This document shows, piece by piece, positions 7,671-16,620 of a stretch of 51,037 nucleotides of DNA. Positions within the stretch are counted from its first letter, which is position 1; each line of letters starts with the position of its first letter. The notes under the pieces were generated by a model that did no database searches, had not been told where the DNA came from, and saw only the letters and a program-made list of their open reading frames with translations. Source of the stretch: JAVJRN01 sp040218415. GTDB taxonomy: Bacteria > Bacteroidota > Bacteroidia > Cytophagales > Cyclobacteriaceae. The translations under genes and the position numbers were made by a program. Location of the stretch: NCBI GenBank assembly GCA_040218415.1, contig JAVJRN010000043.1:1-51037 (forward strand), given 5' to 3'.

Positions 7671-8573
7671 CTACAAATTTTTCAGCTTCTTCAATGGTAG
7701 TTTTTTGATCATGCCGCCTTTGATGTCTTTTACTTTTGACATGACCAGAAAAGCATTTTCATCAATCTGGTCGATTTCTGTTTCTAGTTTGGTGATTTCC
7801 AATCGCGTGATTACCGTATAAATGATATTGATTCTGCTCTTTTCAGCATCTTGAAAGCTCAACGCTTTATTACCAATATAAATAGTGGCACCACGGCGGA
7901 GTTTGGTAAGAATCATCCTTCTGATATCCTCGTGATGATCCGATACGATGGTCACCCCAATATACTCATCAAAACCTTCTAGGATAAAATCGACGGTACG
8001 CGATGCTGCGAAATAGGTGATCAATGAATACATCGCAGTTTCTATTGATAATAAATAAGCGGCCACCGTAAATATGATAAAGTTGAAAACCAAAATCATT
8101 TCGCCTACGGAAAACCCCAGCTTTTTGCCCAAGTAAATAGCCAACACCTCGGTACCATCGATGATCGCACCGCCTCGAATCGAAAAACCAATGCCCAATC
8201 CTAAAAATAAACCTCCGAAAACGGCAATGAGTAAAGGCTCATGTGTCATCAGTGGATAGTCAAATGAGTAAAGGATAATGGCCAGTAGTGTGATACTGAA
8301 AGCACTTTTCAGTGCAAAAGTGCGCCCGATCTGAATCCAACCCATGATGAGAAACGGAATGTTGATCAGGAAAATGAGTATTGATAGTCGCCAACCTGTA
8401 AGCACACTGATCAAAAGGGAAATTCCTGTAACGCCTCCATCGAGCACGTCATTGGGCAGCAGGAAGCTTTTCAGCCCAAAAGCAGCGCAGCATACGCCAA
8501 GTACCATGAGAAAACTTTCTCGTACAAGGTGCTTGATTGTAACTCTGAGTTTATTGATGTTGGTATCTGGCAT
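7671..8573 (-). CDS. YitT family membrane protein with DUF2179
   Basis: 300 aa. About five hydrophobic helices fill residues 20-195, with the family hallmarks FLLPNDVLDGGVTGIS and GGAIIDGTEVLAIYLGKK. A soluble C-terminal DUF2179 domain follows at about 205-290 (TIYIGNKALSFQD). The transported substrate of the family is unknown. The gene is divergent from the K+ channel gene across a 54-bp region, so the two promoters overlap or are shared. Confidence 0.9.
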   Translation of the reverse strand: MPDTNINKLRVTIKHLVRESFLMVLGVCCAAFGLKSFLLPNDVLDGGVTGISLLISVLTGWRLSILIFLINIPFLIMGWIQIGRTFALKSAFSITLLAIILYSFDYPLMTHEPLLIAVFGGLFLGLGIGFSIRGGAIIDGTEVLAIYLGKKLGFSVGEMILVFNFIIFTVAAYLLSIETAMYSLITYFAASRTVDFILEGFDEYIGVTIVSDHHEDIRRMILTKLRRGATIYIGNKALSFQDAEKSRINIIYTVITRLEITKLETEIDQIDENAFLVMSKVKDIKGGMIKKLPLKKLKNL

Positions 8574-8627
8574 AATTCTAATGGTAAATAAATCTTAGGT
8601 AATTTACAAAGCAATAATCCATCTCAC

Positions 8628-9560
8628 ATGGGCAAAAGATCAAATATTACTGAAAAACTACGTGATATTGGGTTAGGTTCAAAACGAACCTCGACCGAAA
8701 AACTGATCGATGATTCTGGCAATTTCAATGTAGTTAAAAAGGGTGGAGGAATTGATGCTTTCTCCTTTTATCATTGGTTAATCAATATCTCTTGGGCCAA
8801 GTTTTTCCTCTTTATCACCTCGGCTTATATCCTGATCAACCTCTTATTTGGCAGTCTGTATTTTGTTATTGGCGCAGACAAACTCACGGAATTTCAAGGA
8901 GGTAATCTTCAAGAAAAACTACTTCATTGTTTTTTCTTTTCTACCCAAACGTTAACCACGGTGGGTTTTGGTCGCATCAGCCCGCTAGGCATTGCAGCCA
9001 ATATGACCGCCGCTTTGGAAGCCATGGTTGGTTTGATGGGCTTTGCTTTTGCTACAGGAATACTCTACGGTAGGTTTTCAAAGGCTCGCGCCAAAATACT
9101 TTTTAGCAAAAACATTCTTGTGAGTCCATATAAAGGAATCAAAGGATTAAAATTCCGGATTTCCAATTTGCGAAAAAACCAATTGATAGACATGGAAGCA
9201 AGTGTTATTTATTCCTTCTTGGAAAAAACCAATGGAGAAATCAAGCGACGATACTCCCCTTTGAATCTGGAAATAAGTTTTATCAACATGTTTCCCCTTC
9301 CTTGGACGATTGTGCACCCTATAGATGAGGAAAGCCCGATTTACCAGAAAGGAGTCTTGGATTTTTCAAAAGAAAATGCCGAGTTTATCATCATTCTGAA
9401 AGGTTACGACGACACTTTCAACCAATACGTGCACCAGGTATATGACTACAAGCATTCCGAAATTGTATTCGATGCTGACTTTTCACCTATGTTTGACCCA
9501 ACCGGTGGCGGGGGAACGGTCGTTGAGTTAGATAAAATCAGCGATTATCGAAAGGTCTAA
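8628..9560 (+). CDS. KirBac-type inward-rectifier potassium channel
   Basis: 310 aa. It has the prokaryotic Kir layout: outer helix (about 58-80), pore loop, inner helix (about 122-145), then a cytoplasmic beta-sandwich (150-300) with the typical RISNLRKNQLIDMEASV. The selectivity filter is TVGFG at 111-115 instead of the more common TVGYG. The sequence after the filter (GRISPLG) matches known KirBac proteins. It should conduct K+ across the inner membrane. It is divergent from the yitT-like gene. Confidence 0.93.
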   Translation: MGKRSNITEKLRDIGLGSKRTSTEKLIDDSGNFNVVKKGGGIDAFSFYHWLINISWAKFFLFITSAYILINLLFGSLYFVIGADKLTEFQGGNLQEKLLHCFFFSTQTLTTVGFGRISPLGIAANMTAALEAMVGLMGFAFATGILYGRFSKARAKILFSKNILVSPYKGIKGLKFRISNLRKNQLIDMEASVIYSFLEKTNGEIKRRYSPLNLEISFINMFPLPWTIVHPIDEESPIYQKGVLDFSKENAEFIIILKGYDDTFNQYVHQVYDYKHSEIVFDADFSPMFDPTGGGGTVVELDKISDYRKV

Positions 9561-9648
9561 CCCTTTCTCCAAAAAAAAATTTTTTCACGCTGTAACCTTC
9601 CTTCCCTTTTCAGGTAACTTATCCGAATCGACCAAAACCGATAATTGA

Positions 9649-10185
9649 TTGGAACCAAGTGATGAGCAGTTGATGCTTGCAATACAAAGAGATAAACTGG
9701 ATAAGTTAAATATTCTCTTTGATCGCTATCAACACCGCGTATATAGTTATTGCCTAAAATCTACCCAGAACAGGGAAGACAGCAGCGACCTTACTCAGTC
9801 CGTATTTGTGCGCGTCATGAAGTATCGCAAAAGCTACAACGGCAATCGTTTTGAAACTTGGCTTTTTCAAATTGCCAGAAACTTGGTAAAGGATCATTTT
9901 CGAAAATTGAAGATTCACAATGACCAGTTTAATCCAGTAGACATACTGCCGGATTATGCAGAAGAGGAAAATCCGAACTATGAGAACGAGCAAAAACTTC
10001 ATCTGGCACTCAGCAGACTCTCCAATGATAAAAGAGAATTGTTGGTGATGAGCAAGTTTCAAGGATTGAAGTACGAGCAAATTGCTCAAATCAGAGAATC
10101 GACCGTGAGCGCTATTAAAGTGCAGGTGCACCGCACCATTAAAGAATTAAGAACCCTATACTTTGAAATTGATGAAGAGTATTGA
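9649..10185 (+). CDS. ECF-type RNA polymerase sigma factor
   Basis: 178 aa. Sigma region 2 lies at about 20-90 (DRYQHRVYSYC ... FETWLFQIARN) and region 4 at about 115-170 (ALSRLSNDKRELLVMSKFQG ... YEQIAQI), joined by a short acidic linker with no region 3. The start is a TTG, with upstream DNA rich in A and T. The gene overlaps the anti-sigma gene, and DUF4097 proteins follow. An extracytoplasmic stress or envelope signal is likely. Confidence 0.9.
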   Translation: MEPSDEQLMLAIQRDKLDKLNILFDRYQHRVYSYCLKSTQNREDSSDLTQSVFVRVMKYRKSYNGNRFETWLFQIARNLVKDHFRKLKIHNDQFNPVDILPDYAEEENPNYENEQKLHLALSRLSNDKRELLVMSKFQGLKYEQIAQIRESTVSAIKVQVHRTIKELRTLYFEIDEEY

Positions 10186-10927
10186 ACATATCAGCGAAGA
10201 GAAACTTATCGAGTTTCTCGAAAATGGCAAAGAGGATAACCACATTGCGAACCACTTGGCTGCCTGTCAGCAATGTGAAAATCGCTTGCAAGAATTATCA
10301 ACCATCATCCATTTGATGAGTGATAGTAAGGAAAACAAAGCGCCCGCCCATATCTCCTTCGAAGTAGCCCATGCCATAGAAGAAGAAAAGGGAAAAATTC
10401 ATGCTACCTCCTCAGGTCTGAGTTACTGGCAAGTAGCCGCTGCTATTGCACTGCTCATTGTCGGGTATACAATTGGTTCCTATAGCGAAGGAGCAGGAAG
10501 TTCAGATTTGTCCGCCTTAAAAGCCGAAGTGGAAGCGCTCAAGGAAGTAACCATGGTCAGTGCTCTTCAAAATTATTCTGCCAGTCAGCGAATACAAGCC
10601 GTGAATCAAATTCAAGACGCTCCCAAGGCAAGCATAAAGTTGACCCAAGCTCTTTTGGAAACACTGAACACGGACGAAAGCCCGAATGTACGATATGCTG
10701 CTTTGCAGGCCATTACAAAGTTTGAGGCTGATTCTGCCTTGAAAGAAAAGCTCGTCTCGTCCCTTAAAGGGCAAGAAGACCCGCTCATACAGATTGCATT
10801 AATCAGCTATTTGGTGCAGATCGAAGAAAAAACAGCCATTGCTCCTTTGAGAGATTTGGTAAATGAAAAAGACGCTAGTCCGGAAGTAGTGCGTCAGGCG
10901 AAAATCGCCTTGGACATATTGACATAA
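10172..10927 (+). CDS. Anti-sigma factor with zinc motif and HEAT repeats
   Basis: 251 aa from the ATG at 10172, overlapping the sigma gene by 14 nt. The N terminus has a ZAS-type motif: H28, C32 and C35 in HLAACQQC. A single transmembrane helix follows (about 84-104), then a helix (LSALKAEVEALKEV) and periplasmic HEAT-like repeats (about 135-250) with VRYAALQAI and IQIALISYL. It should hold the sigma factor at the inner membrane and read an envelope signal through the HEAT part (inference). Confidence 0.85.
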   Translation: MKSIEHISEEKLIEFLENGKEDNHIANHLAACQQCENRLQELSTIIHLMSDSKENKAPAHISFEVAHAIEEEKGKIHATSSGLSYWQVAAAIALLIVGYTIGSYSEGAGSSDLSALKAEVEALKEVTMVSALQNYSASQRIQAVNQIQDAPKASIKLTQALLETLNTDESPNVRYAALQAITKFEADSALKEKLVSSLKGQEDPLIQIALISYLVQIEEKTAIAPLRDLVNEKDASPEVVRQAKIALDILT

Positions 10928-10951
10928 GATTTAATTGGCCATTAGATAGAT

Positions 10952-10997
10952 TAGAAACACACATCGACCAGCCTTATTTGAGGCTGGGTCAACTAAA
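10952..10997 (+). promoter_or_regulatory. Hairpin between anti-sigma and DUF4097 genes
   Basis: GACCAGCCT pairs with AGGCTGGGTC with one bulged base around a TATTTG loop. AACTAAAAAAAC and the next start codon follow. It may reduce read-through from the sigma operon or stabilise the downstream mRNA. The lack of a T-run argues against a strong plus-strand terminator. Confidence 0.4.
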
Positions 10998-11009
10998 AAA
11001 ACAAGAAAA

Positions 11010-11783
11010 ATGAAAAAGATATTGATAGCAATGATTGTGGCCTTACCTTGGTTGGTGAGTGCACAAGAGTACAAGTTTGCGCCTAAAAATGTGAACGACG
11101 ACACCAAAGTGGTGATTAAAAATTTCTTTGCTGATATTTCGGTAGAAGGAATTTCTGGAAGCCAAATAATCATTGAGGCACTGGATTATGAGGGTGTTCC
11201 CGAGCGTGCCAAAGGTCTAAAGCCCCTTTCGGCCACTGGTCCGGAAAATACAGGCATAGGGCTCAACCTCACACAAAGTGGCAATGAAATACTCATTACG
11301 GCAGCATCGAGAAGTGCAGACAAAGGAGAATACCGTCTCAAAATTCCGAAAAACTTCAAAGTGCAAATTGACTACAACAGTTGGCAGGCGGGAGACTTAT
11401 ATATCAAAGGGTTATCCAATGAAGTTGAAGTTTCTTCTCAAGTAGGCGATCTAGTTCTGGAAGACATCACCGGCCCATTGGTCGCTCATACATTGAGCTC
11501 GGATATTGTCGTGACGTTCTCCGCACTCAATCAAAAGTCACCAACATCCATTTCCTCCACGAGTGGCGATATTGATGTGACCATGCCTTCCGATACCAAA
11601 GGAATGTTCAAAATGTCTTCGATCTCAGGCGAGGTGTATACCGATTTAGATTTCCAGTTTGAAAACGACAAAAACCTGAGACGACTCGGAGGAGGTATGA
11701 CCGCAGACGCAAACCTTAACGGAGGAGGTGTAGAAGTGGCTTTGAGATGTGTCAGTGGCAATATTTACATAAGAAAAAGATAA
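11010..11783 (+). CDS. Secreted DUF4097-type beta-repeat protein
   Basis: 257 aa with a signal peptide (MKKILIAMIVALPWLVSAQ). Short degenerate beta-strand repeats typical of DUF4097 / putative auto-transporter adhesin proteins follow: VEVSSQVGDLVLEDITGPL, ISSTSGDIDVTMP, MSSISGEVYTDL, CVSGNIYIRKR. It is probably exported to the periplasm or surface. It sits 4 nt before a second protein of the same class and downstream of the ECF cluster, a common arrangement in Bacteroidota. Confidence 0.82.
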   Translation: MKKILIAMIVALPWLVSAQEYKFAPKNVNDDTKVVIKNFFADISVEGISGSQIIIEALDYEGVPERAKGLKPLSATGPENTGIGLNLTQSGNEILITAASRSADKGEYRLKIPKNFKVQIDYNSWQAGDLYIKGLSNEVEVSSQVGDLVLEDITGPLVAHTLSSDIVVTFSALNQKSPTSISSTSGDIDVTMPSDTKGMFKMSSISGEVYTDLDFQFENDKNLRRLGGGMTADANLNGGGVEVALRCVSGNIYIRKR

Positions 11784-11787
11784 AGGG

Positions 11788-12426
11788 ATGAGATTCATAC
11801 TATTTAAAACCTTAATCCTCCTTTCGTTATTTGTTGCCGCACAAAAGCAAGTAGCGGAGGAAGTCAACGTAGAAAAACAAGTGGAGCTACATCTCAACTT
11901 TGCTATTGCCGACCAAATCGAAGTTAAAGTTTGGAAGGAAAACAAAGTGCGCGTGGAAGTCAGCGTGTCCATCAATCAGGGAGAAGATGACCACTTGTAT
12001 GAATTGGAAGTCAAAGCAACAGACAAAGTCATCCGCTTTAAGCATGACCAGAAAATGTTTGAAAGCAAAGAAGCAACAAAGCGCAACTGCTGGGAAAGTG
12101 AGATTTTATATACAGTGTATATGCCTGAAAAAATGTTGCTGGAGGTTCACTCAATTAACGCCGATATTGTGTTAACCAATTTGACCAATCGTGCATTTTT
12201 GAAAACAATCTCCGGAGATATTGACATTACGGTCACCAATGGCCTAGCCTTCAAGGCAAAAACCATCTCGGGAGAGGTATACTCTGACTTGACCATCAAC
12301 TATCCCGATGGCAAGGATGGCCTCAAACAAATTGTGGGCATGAACATCAAAGGAATTGTCGGAAAAGGAAGCGATCTATACGATTTAGAAACAATCAGCG
12401 GAAATATCTTTTTGAGAAAGGGATAG
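11788..12426 (+). CDS. Second DUF4097-like secreted protein
   Basis: 212 aa with a signal sequence (ILFKTLILLSLFVAAQ). Its repeats resemble the neighbour: LKTISGDIDITV, AKTISGEVYSDL, and the closing LETISGNIFLRKG, which parallels the upstream gene's end. The two genes look like diverged duplicates and should be co-transcribed. No enzymatic motif is visible. Confidence 0.78.
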   Translation: MRFILFKTLILLSLFVAAQKQVAEEVNVEKQVELHLNFAIADQIEVKVWKENKVRVEVSVSINQGEDDHLYELEVKATDKVIRFKHDQKMFESKEATKRNCWESEILYTVYMPEKMLLEVHSINADIVLTNLTNRAFLKTISGDIDITVTNGLAFKAKTISGEVYSDLTINYPDGKDGLKQIVGMNIKGIVGKGSDLYDLETISGNIFLRKG

Positions 12427-12438
12427 CAAAACACGAGC

Positions 12439-12470
12439 GCTGGTCATAATGAGCCAGCCTTGGTTTTTAT
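12439..12470 (+). terminator. Weak terminator after the DUF4097 pair
   Basis: GCTGG pairs with CCAGC across a 10-nt loop; CTTGGTTTTTATC follows. The stem is short, so efficiency is doubtful. The remainder of the 240-bp gap before the AraC gene shows nothing further. Confidence 0.35.
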
Positions 12471-12666
12471 CAAATCCCTTGGAGAGATGAGTTGCCAGAA
12501 GGTCATCCGTAAGGTCAATAATATGAAAAATATTGAATAAAGAGAGAAGAATCCACTAACATTCCTAAAAATGGTCTAGATGGAAGAAAGTTTAAAAACA
12601 GCAAATTGAATTCATTATTGACCGAAAAGAAGGATTAATTTAATAAGAAAGTGCGATATTCGCGGC

Positions 12667-13533
12667 ATGATCACAGTTCCTCAAGACTTTATCAATGACG
12701 ATGGTGTCAAAAAAATTCTCCTCAATGGAAAGAATGGTCTTGTTCATACGACTAAAGCTTCTCCCACATTAAATCAAGAAACTTACCTTTCACAGCATGC
12801 CTTGATTTATGTGATGAAAGGCAGCCTGTTAGTAAAGACCGATTACGCTTCATCCACTGTCAATTCAGGTCAAATTGTTTTTTTGCCCATAGGCGTTTAT
12901 CAATTCTCCGAGCTTGTTTTGGAAGGAGCACAATTAGAAACATTTACCTTTTTCTTCGATGAAAAACTGGCTCGTCGGTTTTTGGGAAATGTCTCCCTAC
13001 AGAAGGAAAAAAAGGAACCAGAACCTTTGATCGTCAACGAGTCAGCGGCGATAAAATCCTATTTAAGTTTCCTTCTCAAAAACTATTCAGATCGGACTGA
13101 AAAAAATGCAACCAATTGGAAGTTGCTGGAGCTCTTGAATTTGATTGAAAAAACAGATGCTGGAGAAAAGTTGATCACCAGACTCAATAGAGCCCAGAAC
13201 AGAAAGAAGTACGGGATCAGACTTTTTGTAGAAAAGCATTTCCACCTTCCCCTGAGCATCGAGGATTATGCACATCTGACGGGGCGCAGTATCTCCACGT
13301 TTCATAGAGATTTCAAAAAGCAATATGCAGTCGCACCGAAAAAGTGGTTTTTGACAAAGCGAATGGAAATGGCTAAAAACCAACTGATACAGCAACCAAC
13401 CTTAAAAGTGGCTCACCTGGCCATCAGTTGTGGCTATGACAACACCTCTCACTTTATCAAGGCATTTCAAAAAGAGTTTGGCATCACCCCAAAACAGCTT
13501 CAACTCTCGGAGAAGAAAGAGGCCAAAGTATAA
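12667..13533 (+). CDS. AraC family transcriptional regulator
   Basis: 288 aa. The N-terminal cupin-like part is at about 10-110. The C-terminal AraC/XylS double helix-turn-helix is at about 185-280, with SIEDYAHLTGRSISTFHRDF for the first HTH and VAHLAISCGYDNTSHFIKAF plus KEFGITPKQ for the second. It resembles Bacteroidota regulators of the exsA-like or cupin group. The target is unknown. It sits alone, with the next gene a glycosyltransferase on the same strand. Confidence 0.9.
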   Translation: MITVPQDFINDDGVKKILLNGKNGLVHTTKASPTLNQETYLSQHALIYVMKGSLLVKTDYASSTVNSGQIVFLPIGVYQFSELVLEGAQLETFTFFFDEKLARRFLGNVSLQKEKKEPEPLIVNESAAIKSYLSFLLKNYSDRTEKNATNWKLLELLNLIEKTDAGEKLITRLNRAQNRKKYGIRLFVEKHFHLPLSIEDYAHLTGRSISTFHRDFKKQYAVAPKKWFLTKRMEMAKNQLIQQPTLKVAHLAISCGYDNTSHFIKAFQKEFGITPKQLQLSEKKEAKV

Positions 13534-13651
13534 GCTGTTATTTGCCGGGAGAATACTCATTTATGGGTATTTGTCGTGAAATTCGTCGAGTAATTTGATT
13601 TCTTAACCGAACTGAATTGTAAATACGCCTATTTTCCGTGAACTTGTAAGT

Positions 13652-14854
13652 GTGAAGATTCTTTACGTTCATCAATATTTTTTAACACCCGAAGAGGGAG
13701 GTTGCACTCGCTCTTATTATTTGGCCAAAGGATTGGTGAAACATGGCCATGAAGTAACCATGCTAACAGCCTCCAACACGAGAAAAGGGCAACAGACAAT
13801 TGAGGGAATTGATGTAAGGTACTTGCCTGTAAAATATGATAATTCTTTTGGGTTTGTCAAGCGGGTTTTTTCCTTCTTACAATTTGTCAAAGAGGCAAAA
13901 AAGGAAGCCAAAAAAATCAAAACGATTGACTTAGCCTATATCATGACCACTCCGCTCACTACCGGACTCATCGGGCTAAATTTGAAGAAGACAAGAGACA
14001 TTCCTTTCTATTTTGAAGTAGGCGACTTATGGCCGGAAGCGCCTGTGCAAATGGGCGCCATACGAAATGGTATATTGAAAAGAATACTCTATCAATTTGA
14101 GAAAAAATGCTACTTCCACGCCAATAGAGTGATCGCACTAAGCCCGATGATAAGAAATTATATAGAGGCCGTGTCGCCGCAAACGAAAGTTTTTGTCATC
14201 CCAAATTTGTCTCATTGCGATGTGTTTGAGCCGTCATTTAGTGTCAAACCATTCAATGAATTGAACCAATTGAAAGTGGGTTATATTGGCGCTATCGGCA
14301 GAGCCAATCATTTGGAATATCTGGTTGAATGTGCCAAGCAATGCCATCAAGAAAAGCTGCCTGTTAGCTTTTCGATCATGGGAGCTGGTGCAGAGCTGGC
14401 GATGATTAAAAGAAAGGTTGCCAAGTTATCCAATGTCACAATTCTGCCTTTTGGCAATACCCAAAAGGTGAAAGAGTTATTAGAAAAAATGGACGTAAGT
14501 TATGTCTCTTTCCTCAATAAAGACGTGCTGGGAACGGGAAGTCCAAACAAGTTTTTTGATGCTCTAGCCGCAGGCAAAATGACGATTGTCAACTTTAGAG
14601 GGTGGATAAAAAATATCGTGGAAGATCATCAATGTGGTTTTTATCACGAGCCAGAACGTCCCGAAGACTTTGCGCGAAAGATCAAGGTGTTTCTTAAAAA
14701 TCCTTCTTTGTTATACAACTACCAAAGAAACGCCCGCCGCTTGGCCGAGCAGTATTATGATCGGGAATTACAAATACAAAAGCTCGTGAAGATCATTAAC
14801 AATGAAAAGAAAATCTCATTGAGCGACTCTGAAGTGTACATTTTGACAGCTTGA
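13652..14854 (+). CDS. GT4 family glycosyltransferase
   Basis: 400 aa from a GTG start; the sequence MKILYVHQYFLTPEEGG is the expected GT-B N terminus (WbuB-like). The N-terminal Rossmann half includes DLWPEAPVQMGAI. The C-terminal half has VGYIGAIGRANHL and the nucleotide-sugar binding stretch NKFFDALAAGKMTIVNFRG. It would transfer a sugar from a nucleotide donor in cell-surface polysaccharide synthesis, but no other polysaccharide genes are nearby, so the acceptor cannot be guessed. Confidence 0.9.
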   Translation: MKILYVHQYFLTPEEGGCTRSYYLAKGLVKHGHEVTMLTASNTRKGQQTIEGIDVRYLPVKYDNSFGFVKRVFSFLQFVKEAKKEAKKIKTIDLAYIMTTPLTTGLIGLNLKKTRDIPFYFEVGDLWPEAPVQMGAIRNGILKRILYQFEKKCYFHANRVIALSPMIRNYIEAVSPQTKVFVIPNLSHCDVFEPSFSVKPFNELNQLKVGYIGAIGRANHLEYLVECAKQCHQEKLPVSFSIMGAGAELAMIKRKVAKLSNVTILPFGNTQKVKELLEKMDVSYVSFLNKDVLGTGSPNKFFDALAAGKMTIVNFRGWIKNIVEDHQCGFYHEPERPEDFARKIKVFLKNPSLLYNYQRNARRLAEQYYDRELQIQKLVKIINNEKKISLSDSEVYILTA

Positions 14855-15038
14855 GTGGGGAATCCTGCCGCAGAGGAAATTAATCTACTTTCTATAATCT
14901 TCTGTTCGTGGGGGTTTTATCCGGATGCAGTAGCGTACATCTGATACATTCAATACGTCGGCAGATGAGCTACTTTTATCTCCACTAATTTAGCTCGAAA
15001 GCAATAGCACCATATCTGGGCATTAGGACGCTATTGGG

Positions 15039-15965
15039 TTAACTGAAAAGTTGACAATGTTTAAGTGCTATTAATTGGCAATACTGCTCGGTCATTTCTT
15101 TAGACAAAAAGGATTGATTGATAAAATCCAACCATCTATTTTGAATTTTAGCGTATTTGTTAAGAATATTTTCTGCGGCTTTATCAGGTATTCCTGAAGA
15201 AGTCATAGCGCTAAAAAAATCGGTTTTCTTTAACCTTTTCTTTTTACCACACAGTGTCAAAGCAAGCTCTTCATCATCACCTTCAACCACTAAGGCTGAC
15301 GCAACTAAATCATAAGCAGGTGCCAATTCATAATGCCCATTGTCATTTTTCAGTAACGAAAAGTTTTTCAGATGCATATCTGCATTTCCTGTTAGAAAAC
15401 AGAACAAAGTCAACTCATAGAATCTTACCAAATCAAGTCCAGGATTAACACTGCTTCGCTTTATTTCCTTGGATATCTGCTCATGGGATGATTTATATTT
15501 ATCCTCAGTAAGTCTACCTAGCAATTGACACATATCTTCCATGTGCTTCTTTACCCCATTTTTTCTATCCATTCTCTTGGTTATGTAGGCGAGTTCACCT
15601 GAGTCCAATCGTATCAAGGAATGCTCAGCAGTTCGAATATTTGATAGTGACGCAAGATGCATTGTCAAATCCTCTATTTGAGGCAATTCATTCCACTTCG
15701 GTGATTGAGGTTTTAAAATAAATTGTTCCCATAAACCAACGATTGTCAATTTATTGGGTTCATTATCAGGTTTTTCTATTTGCAATGATAGCTTCGGTTG
15801 AACACCTGTAATGGTCGCTTTGCCCTTAATCATCTGTTCGGCAAGTTTCAGAAGACCTTCTTCAGTGTATGGCATTTTGGGGGGCTCTGAAACTCCAAAG
15901 AATTTCTTACTACAACTCGTATGAAAGTCACGTGCTGAGTCCTTATAACAGTATAAACACGTCAT
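15039..15965 (-). CDS. HipT-like kinase toxin (HipA C-terminal)
   Basis: 308 aa from the ATG at 15965, which overlaps the stop of the upstream gene as ATGA. An upstream ATG at 15998 is possible but unlikely. It has a short cysteine-containing N terminus (CLYCYKD, FHTSCSKKFFG) and then the HipA kinase core: glycine-rich loop GVQPKLSL, ATP-binding lysine in FILKP (K85), catalytic NADMHLKNF (D196, N201) and the metal-binding AYDLVAS (D219). HipA kinases phosphorylate aminoacyl-tRNA synthetases and arrest growth; the target here is unknown. The missing N-terminal HipA subdomain is encoded by the preceding gene, as in HipBST systems. Confidence 0.88.
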   Translation of the reverse strand: MTCLYCYKDSARDFHTSCSKKFFGVSEPPKMPYTEEGLLKLAEQMIKGKATITGVQPKLSLQIEKPDNEPNKLTIVGLWEQFILKPQSPKWNELPQIEDLTMHLASLSNIRTAEHSLIRLDSGELAYITKRMDRKNGVKKHMEDMCQLLGRLTEDKYKSSHEQISKEIKRSSVNPGLDLVRFYELTLFCFLTGNADMHLKNFSLLKNDNGHYELAPAYDLVASALVVEGDDEELALTLCGKKKRLKKTDFFSAMTSSGIPDKAAENILNKYAKIQNRWLDFINQSFLSKEMTEQYCQLIALKHCQLFS

Positions 15966-16276
15966 ACAAGTGGTTCTATTGATACTGCCCCAATACAATC
16001 CTTACATGCAACCAGCAGAATTCCCATCCTATCCCTTTCATTCACTTTCCAGTTTTTTTCAACTAAATCTAAAATCCAACCTTCCGGAATGAGACCATCA
16101 AAAAATGGAAATAGCACATTTGAATGATATGGCTCTTGTTGTCTTTGCAGGGTTAAGCTGATTGACTCACCTCGCTTTACAAAATATTCATTTTCATATT
16201 GAAAATGATATCCTTCCTCATCCTCAGTGAGTGTCCCCGCCCATTCGTCTTGATAAAGGACTTTAGCTTTCCTCAT
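15962..16276 (-). CDS. HipS-like protein (HipA N-terminal subdomain)
   Basis: 104 aa matching the N-subdomain-1 of HipA as a free protein: VLYQDEWAGTLTEDEEGYHF, then SLTLQRQ and NVLFPFFDGLIPEGWILD. It overlaps hipB by 14 nt and the kinase gene by 4 nt. In the characterised E. coli HipBST locus the corresponding small protein, rather than HipB, neutralises the kinase. The same role here is an inference from gene order and domain content. Confidence 0.85.
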   Translation of the reverse strand: MRKAKVLYQDEWAGTLTEDEEGYHFQYENEYFVKRGESISLTLQRQQEPYHSNVLFPFFDGLIPEGWILDLVEKNWKVNERDRMGILLVACKDCIGAVSIEPLV

Positions 16277-16478
16277 CTCTGTTAACTTCTATTGGTCCTA
16301 ATTCATGCCCAAAAAGATTCAACACTTGATTGACCTTGTCCATTTTCAGGGTTGGTTTTCCTTGCTCAAGTTCTCGAACAAACCTTAAACCAACTCCAGC
16401 AGCAAATGATAGATCCTCCTGATTCATCCTTGCTTGCTTTCTTTTCTCTTTGATGAACTGTGCTAATATTGTTTTCAC
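16263..16478 (-). CDS. HipB-like helix-turn-helix repressor
   Basis: 71 aa, an XRE/Cro-type HTH: FIKEKRKQARMNQEDLSFAA ... GLRFVRELEQGKPTL ... VNQVLNLFGHELG, the usual pattern of HipB proteins. It is first in a three-gene overlapping operon with the HipS- and HipT-like genes and lies directly behind four palindromic operators, so autoregulation is likely. Confidence 0.88.
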   Translation of the reverse strand: MKTILAQFIKEKRKQARMNQEDLSFAAGVGLRFVRELEQGKPTLKMDKVNQVLNLFGHELGPIEVNRDEES

Positions 16479-16482
16479 TTTA

Positions 16483-16620
16483 TTATACCCTTTCGGGTGT
16501 AAATTAATAAATATTGTTGTATTATACCATAACGGGTATAAATATATAGATTTTCCCGATATTATACCCTTTTAGGTATAATTTATAAAGCAAACGAGTG
16601 TTATAACCAATCGGTTATAT
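16483..16620. promoter_or_regulatory. Four hip operators with regular spacing
   Basis: Four 20-bp palindromes with 8-4-8 architecture. Three are TTATACC-type sites at 16483-16502, 16522-16541 and 16562-16581; the fourth, TTATAACC/GGTTATAT, is at 16601-16620. Their centres are 39, 40 and 39 bp apart. They lie directly upstream of the hipB start (16478). The design resembles the E. coli hip promoter, which also has four palindromic HipB operators. Confidence 0.85.
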
